Assembly: GCA_045644545.1 (NCBI GenBank)
Contig: JAZRHC010000021.1
Span: forward strand, 1-36,560
Source: Scatosoma sp045644545
GTDB taxonomy: Bacteria; Bacillota; Clostridia; Christensenellales; Borkfalkiaceae
Direction: 5' to 3'
Length of the DNA: 36,560 bases
In this document: positions 6,657 through 14,466 of the stretch, piece after piece
How positions within the stretch are numbered: position 1 is the stretch's first letter
Layout: every line of letters begins with the position of its first letter
Notes under the pieces: model-generated
Told to the model about the DNA's origin: nothing
The model's database searches: none
What the model saw: only the letters and a program-made list of their open reading frames with translations
Position numbers and translations under genes: made by a program

Positions 6657-7229
6657 ATGAAAAAAGAAGTGCGGAAACAACGACGAAGCGCGGCGCGGGA
6701 TATTTGCTATATCGCCGTGTTCGTCGCCGTAATGACGGTGTGTTCGTGGATATCCGTTTTTATCGGGAGTATTCCCGTCACCTTCCAAACGCTCGGCGTG
6801 TGCCTTACGGCGGGTATGCTGGGGGCGAAGCGGGGCGTGATCGCGATCGGGTCGTATATCGCGCTCGGGCTTTGCGGCGCGCCCGTGTTTGCGGGGTTTA
6901 CGGGCGGAGTCGCCAAGCTCGCGATGCCCACGGGCGGGTATATACTCGGATTTTTATTGACGGCGCTTATCGTCGGGCTTGCTTCCGACGCGTTGGGCGT
7001 GAAGCTTGGAAAGCGGAAAAGCGTGGCGTTGGGCGGGTTTTCGCTTTTAGGGATCTTGTGTTGCTACGCGGTGGGAATGGCTTGGTTTTGGCTGTATATG
7101 AACCTGAACGGCACGGCGAGCGTGCTTGCGGCGTTCGTTTCCTGCGTGTTGCCGTATTTGCCTTTTGATTTCGTGAAAATCGCGGCGGCGGTATTTCTGG
7201 TCGAGAAGCTGAAAAAATATTTGCGGTGA
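6657..7229 (+). CDS. bioY: Biotin ECF transporter S-component
   Basis: This 190-residue membrane protein has about six hydrophobic helices. It shows the BioY pattern: a basic N-terminus with an ARDICYIAVFVAVM first helix, then SIPVTFQTLGVCLTAGMLGAKRG, then GLCGAPVFAGFTGG and MPTGGYILGF. BioY binds biotin and works with the shared ECF module (EcfA, EcfA', EcfT), which is not in this window. GGGGAAGG lies before the ATG. No biotin biosynthesis genes or BirA box are visible nearby. It is followed by its own terminator, so it is probably a single gene; a promoter of its own is not clear in the 26 bases after the metK terminator. Confidence 0.93.
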   Translation: MKKEVRKQRRSAARDICYIAVFVAVMTVCSWISVFIGSIPVTFQTLGVCLTAGMLGAKRGVIAIGSYIALGLCGAPVFAGFTGGVAKLAMPTGGYILGFLLTALIVGLASDALGVKLGKRKSVALGGFSLLGILCCYAVGMAWFWLYMNLNGTASVLAAFVSCVLPYLPFDFVKIAAAVFLVEKLKKYLR

Positions 7230-7242
7230 TTTTGAAAAACGG

Positions 7243-7265
7243 CTCGGTCAATCGACCGAGTTTTT
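7243..7265 (+). terminator. Intrinsic terminator after bioY
   Basis: CTCGGTC (7243-7249), loop AATC, GACCGAG (7254-7260), then TTTTT. Confidence 0.85.
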
Positions 7266-7266
7266 A

Positions 7267-7292
7267 GTTTAATTTTTAGCGAAAAAGGGTAT
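7267..7292 (+). promoter_or_regulatory. Candidate sigma-B-type promoter upstream of secA
   Basis: GTTTAA (7267-7272), 14 bp, GGGTAT (7287-7292) matches exactly the classic B. subtilis sigma-B consensus with an allowed spacing. A SigB/SigF-type factor is encoded at 14467-15201. Start would be about 7300, giving a leader of about 180 bases that includes a GCGCGC hairpin. A chance match in AT-rich DNA is possible. Confidence 0.5.
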
Positions 7293-7373
7293 AAAATTAT
7301 CGTGTTTTTCTTGTCTCTGCGCGCGGGGCGCGCGTATTTATTATAAATTTTTTCAAAACACCCCGAAAACGCT

Positions 7374-7401
7374 TTGATTTTCGGGCGAAATATTGTAAAA
7401 T
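7374..7401 (+). promoter_or_regulatory. Likely sigma-A promoter of secA
   Basis: TTGATT (7374-7379), 16 bp, TAAAAT (7396-7401). Start near 7408. The rest of the 7266-7477 gap holds the sigma-B-like site, a GCGCGC-GGG-GCGCGC hairpin near 7320-7335 and a GGGC...GCCC hairpin near 7430; I see no gene there. Confidence 0.5.
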
Positions 7402-7477
7402 ATAGGTTGAATGATAATCGGATATTACGGGCTTTTTATCGCCCGCCGATGGGAAAATAAACAGTTGGAGTTTTTTA

Positions 7478-10400
7478 ATGGGACTGATTAGTTATTTAAT
7501 GGGTAGCGACGGCAGAAAAAGCTTGAAAAAGCTGAGTAAGATCGCGGATTCCGTCGAGGCGCTCGAATCGAAGTACGCCGCGATGGACGACGAAACGCTG
7601 AAATTGCAGACGAGTATTTTAAAGGCTCGCCTCGACGCGGGCGAAACGCTCGACGATATTCTCCCCGACGCGTTCGCCGCGCTCAGAGAAGCCGCTTGGC
7701 GCGTGCTGAATATGAAGCACTTCCGCGTGCAGATTATCGGCGGTATTTGTTTGCATCAAGGGCGTATTGCGGAAATGCGCACGGGCGAAGGGAAAACCCT
7801 CGTTTCCACCTTGCCCGCATACCTTAACGCGTTGACGGGCAAGAGCGTGCATATCGTCACCGTCAACGACTACCTCGCCAAGCGCGACGCGGAATGGATG
7901 GGGAAGGTGCATAAGTTTATGGGGTTGACCGTCGGCGTCGTCGTGCCCGGTATGGACGACGATCAAAAGCGCGAAGCCTATCAATGCGATATCGTGTACG
8001 GCACGAACAACGAGTTCGGGTTTGATTACCTGCGCGATAATTTAAAGACCGATTTAAAGAGAATGGTGCAACGCGATCTGTCGTTTGCGATCGTGGACGA
8101 GGTGGACTCCATTTTGATCGACGAAGCGAGAACGCCCTTGATCATTTCGGGGAAGGGCGAAAAATCTTCCGATTTGTACGTGCAGGTGGATAAGCTCGTG
8201 CGTACCTTCTCGGGCGGATTCGACGACGAGCTGAAAGACGAGGAAAACGCCGCGCTCGCCGCCCTTCGCGAGGAAAAGAAAAAGAACAAGAAAAAGAAAG
8301 CGGTCGTAGACGACGAGCCCGAAGAAGAGGTCGTTGACTACACGAAAATGTCTTTGGAAGAACAGGCGAACTACGAGGCGGAGCAGGAAGAAAAGAAAAA
8401 CGCCGCCGCGCTTGCCGCTCCCGAAGGCAAACGCTCGCTCGCCGCTTCCAAGGACTGGGATTATATCATTAACCGTAAGGATAAAACGGTGGAGCTTACC
8501 GAAAGCGGCGCGAGAAAGGCAGAACGCTTTTTCCGTATCGACAATATCGCGGAGATCGAGCACGCCGATTTGAACCACCACATTCAGCAGGCTTTGAAGG
8601 CGCATAAGCTGTTCCACCTCGACGAGGATTATATCATAAAAGAAACGGACAAGGGGATGGAAATCGTGATCGTGGACGAGTTCACGGGTCGTCTTATGGA
8701 CGGCAGACGGTATTCCGACGGCTTGCACCAAGCGATTGAAGCCAAGGAAGGCGTAGAGGTTAGAAGCGAGAATAAGACCTACGCGACGATCACCTTCCAG
8801 AATTATTTCCGTTTGTATAATAAGCTTTCGGGTATGACGGGTACGGCGAAAACGGAGGAAGCGGAGTTTAGAACTATCTATTCGCTCGACGTCATCGAAA
8901 TTCCCACCAACAGACCTATCAAGCGCGTGGATTTGCCCGATATGGTGTATTCCACGGTAGACGGCAAAAAGCGCGCGATCGTCAACGAAATTATCGAACG
9001 CCACGAAAGCGGTCAGCCTATTTTGGTGGGTACGTCCTCGGTGGATAAGTCGGAGGAAATTTCCCGTCTTTTGAAAAAGGTGGGCGTGAAGCATAATATT
9101 TTGAACGCGAAAAACCACGAGCGCGAAGCGGAGATCGTAGCGCAAGCGGGTCGGCTGGGAGCTGTGACCATTTCCACGAATATGGCGGGGCGCGGTACGG
9201 ATATTCTGCTCGGCGGCAATCCCGAATATCTCGCGAAAAAACGCCTTCGCGAGGAGGGCGCAAAGCGCGAGGATATCGAGCTTGCAACGAGCACCTATAT
9301 CACCGAGATCCCCGAAGAAATCGCAAGCCTTCGCGAAAGATATAAAAAGGTGTACGAACACTTCAAGGCGCAGACGGATAAGGAAAAAGAAGAAGTGATC
9401 GCGGCGGGCGGGCTTTGCATTATCGGCACGGAACGCCACGAATCCCGCCGTATCGACAACCAGCTTCGCGGCCGTGCGGGTCGTCAAGGGGATATCGGTA
9501 TGTCGGTGTTCTATCTTTCGCTTGAAGACGATCTCGTGATGCGGTTCGGCGGCGAGAGAATGAAGGCGCTTTATAACTTCTTCAAGATCGACGAGGACAC
9601 CTGTTTGCAATCCAAAATGCTCTCCCGCGGGATCGAGAACGCGCAAAAAGCTATCGAGGGCAGAAACTTCGGCGTGAGAAAGAACGTCCTTCAATACGAC
9701 GACGTTATGAACAAACAGCGTATGGTAATGTACGGAGAGCGTATGAACGTGCTTCGCGGCGAGGACGTGCATCAGCAAGTGCTCAAATATATCCCCGATT
9801 TCGTCGTGGATACGGTCGCGGGCGCGGTGAATATCGAGGATATGCCCGAGCTTTGGAACGAGGACGATCTGAACGCGGCGCTCGAAGCGAAGATGCTGCC
9901 CGAAGGCACGAACTACGTCACCCGCGAACGGTTAATGAAGTGGGACTACGAGCTCGCGATCAAGAAGATCACCAACAAGGTCACGAAGGAATACGAAAAG
10001 AAGATCGAGGAATATAAAGAGCTCGGCGTTGATTTCGGCGCGATCGAAAGACGGGTGCTTTTGATGACGGTGGATAGAAACTGGATCGATCATATCGACG
10101 CGATGGATCAGCTGAGAAAAGGGATCGGGCTTCGCGCGTACGGACAGGTAGACCCCGTAATTTCCTATAAAAAGGAAGGGTTCGATATGTTCGACGAAAT
10201 GGTGGAGCGTATTCAGCGCACGACGATTTCCGTGCTTTTGAAAGTGAAGCTGGAAGTTCGTCAACAGCCCGCTCAGCCCGCACCTGCCCCCACGCCTTTG
10301 CGCAGACAGATGCCCGAAACGAACGGGGCAAGCGGAACGGCTTCCACGCCCACACAGCGTATTTTGCGCCGTCAGATGCCCGAGCCTTTGAGCAATATGT

Positions 10401-10495
10401 CCTCTTTTAAGGAACGGGCGAAGAACGCGGAGCTCCTTCGCGTGGCGAACGAGAACGCGGCGAAGCCGACCGAGGACGAACGGAAAAACGACTAA
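7478..10495 (+). CDS. secA: Preprotein translocase ATPase SecA
   Basis: This is a 1005-residue cytoplasmic motor that drives preproteins through SecYEG. It shows Walker A MRTGEGKT (about 100-107), VDEVDSILIDEARTPLIISG, FTGRLMDGRRYSDGLHQAIEAKEGV, the second NBD with MTGTAKTEEAEF, and NMAGRGTDI with RGRAGRQGD. Two features are unusual. A highly charged Lys/Glu-rich insertion of about 75-80 residues (about 245-322; nucleotides 8210-8445) interrupts the preprotein cross-linking domain. The C-terminus lacks the CxCxSG zinc-binding tail that usually contacts SecB or ribosomes, ending instead in a Pro/Thr-rich linker. The protein is longer than the B. subtilis enzyme, mostly because of the insertion. 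The start is ATG after GGAG. prfB follows 20 bases later, the usual order. Confidence 0.97.
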   Translation: MGLISYLMGSDGRKSLKKLSKIADSVEALESKYAAMDDETLKLQTSILKARLDAGETLDDILPDAFAALREAAWRVLNMKHFRVQIIGGICLHQGRIAEMRTGEGKTLVSTLPAYLNALTGKSVHIVTVNDYLAKRDAEWMGKVHKFMGLTVGVVVPGMDDDQKREAYQCDIVYGTNNEFGFDYLRDNLKTDLKRMVQRDLSFAIVDEVDSILIDEARTPLIISGKGEKSSDLYVQVDKLVRTFSGGFDDELKDEENAALAALREEKKKNKKKKAVVDDEPEEEVVDYTKMSLEEQANYEAEQEEKKNAAALAAPEGKRSLAASKDWDYIINRKDKTVELTESGARKAERFFRIDNIAEIEHADLNHHIQQALKAHKLFHLDEDYIIKETDKGMEIVIVDEFTGRLMDGRRYSDGLHQAIEAKEGVEVRSENKTYATITFQNYFRLYNKLSGMTGTAKTEEAEFRTIYSLDVIEIPTNRPIKRVDLPDMVYSTVDGKKRAIVNEIIERHESGQPILVGTSSVDKSEEISRLLKKVGVKHNILNAKNHEREAEIVAQAGRLGAVTISTNMAGRGTDILLGGNPEYLAKKRLREEGAKREDIELATSTYITEIPEEIASLRERYKKVYEHFKAQTDKEKEEVIAAGGLCIIGTERHESRRIDNQLRGRAGRQGDIGMSVFYLSLEDDLVMRFGGERMKALYNFFKIDEDTCLQSKMLSRGIENAQKAIEGRNFGVRKNVLQYDDVMNKQRMVMYGERMNVLRGEDVHQQVLKYIPDFVVDTVAGAVNIEDMPELWNEDDLNAALEAKMLPEGTNYVTRERLMKWDYELAIKKITNKVTKEYEKKIEEYKELGVDFGAIERRVLLMTVDRNWIDHIDAMDQLRKGIGLRAYGQVDPVISYKKEGFDMFDEMVERIQRTTISVLLKVKLEVRQQPAQPAPAPTPLRRQMPETNGASGTASTPTQRILRRQMPEPLSNMSSFKERAKNAELLRVANENAAKPTEDERKND

Positions 10496-10515
10496 GCTTT
10501 TAATAGGGAACGAAT

Positions 10516-11613
10516 ATGTTTAAAGCAGACGATTATAGATTAAAAATACAGGATATGCGTTCGCTTCTCGGCGAGGCGGGGTACGCGCTCGATATCGAGA
10601 ATTTGCGCCCTCGGCTCAAAGAGCTCGAAGCAGAGCAAGAAAAGCCCGAGGTTTGGCAGGACTTGGAAAAATCCACCAAGATCGGCAGGGAGCTTTCGCA
10701 GATCCGCAATAAAATTTCTGCCTACGAAGCGGGCGAAACCGCGCTTTCCGACGCGGGCGACGTGATCGACCTTATCGAGGAAACGGGAGACGAAAGCTTG
10801 ATCTCCGAGCTCGACGGTATGCTCGAAGCGGCGGCAAAGGATATCGAGGATATGCGTATCCGCGCGATTTTAAAAGGTCCGTACGACAATCACAACGCGA
10901 TGCTCGCCTTGCACGCGGGCGCAGGCGGTACGGAGGCTTGCGACTGGTGCTCTATGTTATACAGAATGTATTGCCGCTATTGCGAAAAGATGGGCTTTAA
11001 GGTTTACGAGCTCGATCGCGAGGCGGGCGACGGCGCGGGGTATAAGAGTATCGACTTCCGCGTTGAGGGCGAAAACGCCTACGGATTTTTAAAGGCGGAA
11101 ATGGGGGTGCACAGACTCGTGCGTATTTCCCCGTTCGACGCGAATAAACGCCGCCAAACCTCCTTTTGTTCGCTCGAAGTAATGCCCGAGGTGGAAGAGG
11201 ACGACGAAGTTGAAATCAACGACGACGATATCCGTATCGATATCTACCATTCGGGCGGCGCGGGCGGTCAGAACGTAAACAAGGTCGCTTCGGCGGTGCG
11301 TATCACGCATTTCCCGACGGGGATCGTGGTGCAGTGCCAGAACGAGCGTTCGCAGCTTCAAAACAAGGCGATGTGTTTTAATATGCTCCGCTCCAAGCTT
11401 TTGGAAAAGAAGATCGAACAGCGGCAGGCGGAAGCGGCGGCAATGAAGGGCGACGTGAAAAAAATCGAATGGGGCGCGCAGATTCGCTCCTACGTGTTCT
11501 GCCCGTATACGCTTGCAAAAGACCACCGTACGGGCTACGAAAAAGGGGATATCCAAGCGGTGATGGACGGGGATATCCACGGGTTTATTATCGATTATTT
11601 GAAAAAATTCTAA
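10516..11613 (+). CDS. prfB: Peptide chain release factor 2, without the programmed frameshift
   Basis: This 365-residue release factor recognises UGA and UAA stop codons. It has the SPF anticodon-like tripeptide (about residue 205, RISPFDANKRRQ) and the GGQ catalytic motif (HSGGAGGQNVNK, about 248-256). Most bacterial prfB genes encode an in-frame UGA near codon 25, bypassed by a +1 shift at CUUUGAC. Here the homologous region (GYALDIE, about 10580-10598) reads straight through as CTC GAT, though a G-rich stretch resembling the internal Shine-Dalgarno remains. Autoregulation by RF2 level is therefore lost. It is co-transcribed with secA and followed by a hairpin. Confidence 0.96.
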   Translation: MFKADDYRLKIQDMRSLLGEAGYALDIENLRPRLKELEAEQEKPEVWQDLEKSTKIGRELSQIRNKISAYEAGETALSDAGDVIDLIEETGDESLISELDGMLEAAAKDIEDMRIRAILKGPYDNHNAMLALHAGAGGTEACDWCSMLYRMYCRYCEKMGFKVYELDREAGDGAGYKSIDFRVEGENAYGFLKAEMGVHRLVRISPFDANKRRQTSFCSLEVMPEVEEDDEVEINDDDIRIDIYHSGGAGGQNVNKVASAVRITHFPTGIVVQCQNERSQLQNKAMCFNMLRSKLLEKKIEQRQAEAAAMKGDVKKIEWGAQIRSYVFCPYTLAKDHRTGYEKGDIQAVMDGDIHGFIIDYLKKF

Positions 11614-11617
11614 CGAA

Positions 11618-11650
11618 AAGCGGTGGCGCGCGCCGCCGCTTGTTCTTCTT
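11618..11650 (+). terminator. Probable terminator after prfB
   Basis: AAGCGG...GGCG pairs with CGCC...CCGCTT in a GC-rich hairpin (11618-11641), followed by a broken T-rich run (TGTTCTTCTT). Weaker than others in the window. Confidence 0.5.
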
Positions 11651-11665
11651 AACGCAGGGTAAAGT

Positions 11666-12760
11666 ATGCAGTATTCTTTTGAAAACCTTGATTTGAATAA
11701 GAAAGACCCGATTATTTTGGGGATAGAGTCCTCGTGTGACGAAACGGCGGCGGCGGTGATTAAAGGCAGAAAAATTCTTTCCGACGAGATCGCTTCTTCC
11801 GCGAACGTACAGGCTCTTTTCGGCGGGGTCGTGCCCGAGATTGCTTCGCGCGCGCATACCGACGCTGTGGCGGCGGTCGTGGAAAAAGCCGTGAAAAACG
11901 CGGGGATCACTTATAGCGATATCGACGCGGTGGCGGTTACCTACGGCGCGGGGCTGTTGGGCGCGCTTTTGGTGGGCGTGTCGTTTGCAAAGGCGTTTGC
12001 TTACGCGCTGAAAAAGCCTTTGATCGCGGTCAATCATATCCGTGGGCATCTGGCGGCGGCGTACCTTGATTGTCCGAGCTTGCGCCCGCCTTTTATCACC
12101 TTGCTCGCCAGCGGGGGGCATACGGCGATCTTACACGCGAAATCGGAAGAAGAATTTGAAATTCTCGGCGCGACGCTCGACGACGCGGCGGGCGAAGCGT
12201 TCGACAAGGTGGCGCGGGTGCTGGGGCTTCCCTATCCCGGCGGACCGCACGTGGAACGGTGCGCAAAAGACGGAAAGCCTACCGTGCCGATGCCGAAAAT
12301 GCTCAAAGGCGGCGGGGGATATAATTTTTCGTATAGCGGGTTGAAAACGGCGGTGATTAATTATTGCCACACCAAAGAGCAGAAGGGCGAAGCGTTTGAA
12401 AAAGCGGACGTCGCGGCTTCTTTCCAGAGCGCGGCGGTGGATATTTTGGTGGAAAAAGCCGTGGAAGCGGCGAAGGAAAAGGGCGTGGATACCGTGACGG
12501 CGGGCGGCGGCGTGGCGGCGAACGGATATCTTCGCGAGGAGCTTAAAAAAGCCTGCGAGAAAAACGGCTTGAAGCTCGTGCTTCCCGAGCGGAGATACTG
12601 CACGGACAACGCGGCGATGATCGCCTCGGAAGGCTTGGTGCAATACCGCTTGGGGAATTTCGCCGATCTGTCGCTGACGGCGAAGGCTTCTATTCCGCTT
12701 GCGGCGACCTTGAAAACGGTCGTGCCTAATTCGCCGAAAAAGAAAGCGGAAAAGGAGTAA
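11666..12760 (+). CDS. tsaD: tRNA N6-threonylcarbamoyladenosine transferase subunit TsaD
   Basis: This 364-residue protein transfers threonylcarbamoyl to A37 of ANN-decoding tRNAs, in a complex with TsaB and TsaE. It carries the ASKHA-fold motifs: LGIESSCDETAAAVI (about 18-32), FGGVVPEIASRAH, the metal-binding NHIRGHLAAA (His pair near 123 and 127) and LASGGHT (about 148-154), then PGGP and the late GGGVAANGYLRE. The family most often has an HxEGH form; here the middle residues are IR, a conservative variation. The ribosome site before the ATG is weak. The permease gene follows after 6 bases with its Shine-Dalgarno inside the tsaD end, so the two form an operon. Confidence 0.95.
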   Translation: MQYSFENLDLNKKDPIILGIESSCDETAAAVIKGRKILSDEIASSANVQALFGGVVPEIASRAHTDAVAAVVEKAVKNAGITYSDIDAVAVTYGAGLLGALLVGVSFAKAFAYALKKPLIAVNHIRGHLAAAYLDCPSLRPPFITLLASGGHTAILHAKSEEEFEILGATLDDAAGEAFDKVARVLGLPYPGGPHVERCAKDGKPTVPMPKMLKGGGGYNFSYSGLKTAVINYCHTKEQKGEAFEKADVAASFQSAAVDILVEKAVEAAKEKGVDTVTAGGGVAANGYLREELKKACEKNGLKLVLPERRYCTDNAAMIASEGLVQYRLGNFADLSLTAKASIPLAATLKTVVPNSPKKKAEKE

Positions 12761-12766
12761 CGCCGA

Positions 12767-13702
12767 ATGAAAGAATTTTTGGAAATTCTCCACCACGCTT
12801 TTGAGGATACCTATCCCTTATTTTTGTGGATTTTTCTCATTTATATCGTGATAGAGCTGTTGGAGAGTAAAACGGACTTAGCCAAATCCGAACGCTTTCG
12901 CGGGCAATTAGGTCCGCTCGTCGGCGCGGCGACGGGGCTGATCCCACAATGCGGGTTTTCGGTGATGGCGTCTAAGCTGTACGAAAAGAAATATATCACG
13001 GTTGGCACGTTGCTCGCCATTTTTCTTTCGACGAGCGACGAGGCGTTCGTCATTTTATTAACTTCTGGGAACAGCCTTGCGCTCTTAAAGCTTTTGGCGG
13101 TGAAATTGATCGTCGGCGTGTTGTTCGGATATCTGATCGACTGGGCGCTCAAACTCGCAGGGCGGGGGCAGGTATGCGTTGAACCCTATCAAAAGCCCGA
13201 AAAAACGCCGTCCACCGTGCACGAGATCTTTATGCAGGCGTACTTGGAGGAAAAGGAAGTTTCTTCCGTTTGCTCGTGCGGAAAAGAGCACGAAACGGGA
13301 CGTAATTTTAAAAATTATTTCCTTTCGCCGCTTCTGCACGCGTTGCAGGTGATCTTCTTTATTTTCCTCGTCAATTTCGTTTTGACGGCGATCATTCACG
13401 GGAACGGCGAGCAAGCGCTCGAACGCTTTATGCAAAAAAGCAGGTTTATTCAGCCCCTGATCACCTGTGCGATCGGGCTGATCCCCAACTGCGCCTCCTC
13501 CGTCGTGATCACGGAAACGTATTTGAGCGGCGGGATCGCGTTCGGCTCGTGCGTGGCGGGGCTTTGCGCGAACGCGGGTATGGGGTTCGTGATCCTTTTG
13601 AAAAATACGAAGGCTTGGAAGCGCAATCTCGCGCTCGTCGGGTTGACCTACGGAATTTCCGTATTCGTGGGGATCGTTTGCAATTTGTTTGCGTTTTTAT
13701 AA
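12767..13702 (+). CDS. ArsP_2-type putative heavy-metal permease
   Basis: This 311-residue membrane protein has roughly eight to ten hydrophobic segments arranged as two repeated halves. Each half holds a matching motif, GLIPQCGFSVMAS (about 58-70) and GLIPNCASSVVITE (about 239-252), typical of the putative 10-TM heavy-metal exporter family (ArsP_2). A central soluble loop contains SSVCSCGKEHE, a Cys/His cluster that could bind a metal ion. Substrate specificity is not shown by the sequence. It sits 6 bases after tsaD with an AAGGAG within the tsaD end, so translation is likely coupled. No ArsR-type regulator is nearby. Confidence 0.82.
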   Translation: MKEFLEILHHAFEDTYPLFLWIFLIYIVIELLESKTDLAKSERFRGQLGPLVGAATGLIPQCGFSVMASKLYEKKYITVGTLLAIFLSTSDEAFVILLTSGNSLALLKLLAVKLIVGVLFGYLIDWALKLAGRGQVCVEPYQKPEKTPSTVHEIFMQAYLEEKEVSSVCSCGKEHETGRNFKNYFLSPLLHALQVIFFIFLVNFVLTAIIHGNGEQALERFMQKSRFIQPLITCAIGLIPNCASSVVITETYLSGGIAFGSCVAGLCANAGMGFVILLKNTKAWKRNLALVGLTYGISVFVGIVCNLFAFL

Positions 13703-13708
13703 AAAACC

Positions 13709-13735
13709 GTTTAAAACCCACCGCTTTTGCGGTAC
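13709..13735 (+). promoter_or_regulatory. Weak candidate sigma-B/F-type promoter of the sigma operon
   Basis: GTTTAA (13709-13714), 15 bp, CGGTAC (13730-13735) resembles a sigma-B site (GTTTAA/GGGTAT) with two mismatches and slightly long spacing. Autoregulation is common for such operons. A plain sigma-A promoter is not obvious in this gap. Low confidence. Confidence 0.25.
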
Positions 13736-13776
13736 ATATAAAATAAGGGATAAAAAATCCGAAAGGAGTTTTGATT

Positions 13777-14085
13777 ATGGAAGAAGTAAAAGTATTCGGC
13801 TTAAAAGAGGGAAAGCTGGAAATCGGGCTGTTTGAAGAGATTCATTCGGGGAATGCGGACGAGTTTTATAAAACCGTGCTCGCGGCGTATCGGGAAACGC
13901 CCGCCGATATTTTGTTCGACGGCGAAAAGCTCGAATTTATCGACAGCACCGCCCTCGGCGCGTTCGTCAAGATCTTGAAAACGGTGAAAACGGACGGCAG
14001 AACGATGGGGCTCAAAAATTTGCAGGCAAAGATCAAGAAGCTGTTTTTGATCTGCTCGCTCGATACGATTATGGAGATTGCGTAA
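13777..14085 (+). CDS. STAS-domain anti-anti-sigma factor (RsbV/SpoIIAA-like)
   Basis: This 102-residue single STAS domain has the signature ILFDGEKLEFIDSTALGAFVKILK (about 46-69). The Ser in IDSTALG is the residue normally phosphorylated by the partner kinase. The unphosphorylated form binds the anti-sigma kinase and frees the sigma factor. The start is ATG 13777, 8 bases after AAGGAG; an earlier TTG at 13771 is in frame but poorly placed. It is the first gene of a four-gene partner-switching operon, with the next ATG 1 base after its stop. Confidence 0.9.
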   Translation: MEEVKVFGLKEGKLEIGLFEEIHSGNADEFYKTVLAAYRETPADILFDGEKLEFIDSTALGAFVKILKTVKTDGRTMGLKNLQAKIKKLFLICSLDTIMEIA

Positions 14086-14086
14086 A

Positions 14087-14443
14087 ATGGATAAATTTTC
14101 CGTAGTAGTGCCTTTGACGGGCGAATATTTCACGACGGTACGCTTAATGGTGGGCGGGCTTTGCGCGCTTGCCGATTTCGACGTGGACAGCGCGGAGGAT
14201 TTTAAAGTCTGCGTTACGGAAAGTCTGCTGATTTTAAAGCGTAACGGGTTTTTAAGCGCGGCGATCGATTTTTCGGTTGGGGAAACGCTCGCTTGCGAAG
14301 TGATCGGCAAACAGCGCGGCGGCGAAACGGAGGAAAGCCTTGACGACGAGATCTCTTTCGCGCTTTTGGGCGCGCTCGTCGGAAACGCCGAATTTAAGAA
14401 AAACGAAGAGGACAGGGTCGTGGCGATCGCTTTCGAGGGCTGA
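14087..14443 (+). CDS. Degenerate RsbW/SpoIIAB-like protein, probably without ATP binding
   Basis: This 118-residue protein starts like RsbW: VVVPLTGEYFTTVRLMVGGLCALADFDVDSAEDFKVCVTESL. It keeps the spacing and the N-box glutamate (TESL) but not the rest. Four residues after the Glu the Mg-binding Asn is replaced (ESLLI instead of EAxTN), and no G-box (DxGxG, GxGL) is visible in the acidic C-terminal half. It therefore probably cannot phosphorylate the STAS protein. It may bind the STAS protein or the sigma factor as a passive partner. Position between the STAS and sigma genes is exactly that of rsbW or spoIIAB. Another, unrelated role cannot be excluded. Confidence 0.72.
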   Translation: MDKFSVVVPLTGEYFTTVRLMVGGLCALADFDVDSAEDFKVCVTESLLILKRNGFLSAAIDFSVGETLACEVIGKQRGGETEESLDDEISFALLGALVGNAEFKKNEEDRVVAIAFEG

Positions 14444-14466
14444 TCGACTTTTAATGCGGTTAGAGT

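Noticed and set aside
7318..7340. GCGCGC-GGG-GCGCGC hairpin upstream of secA as a terminator
   Set aside because: No T-tract follows; it may only shape the leader of a sigma-B-type transcript.
8054..9778. A 574-codon open frame antisense to secA
   Set aside because: Same reason: composition of a mirror frame, no ribosome site, and secA is unmistakable.
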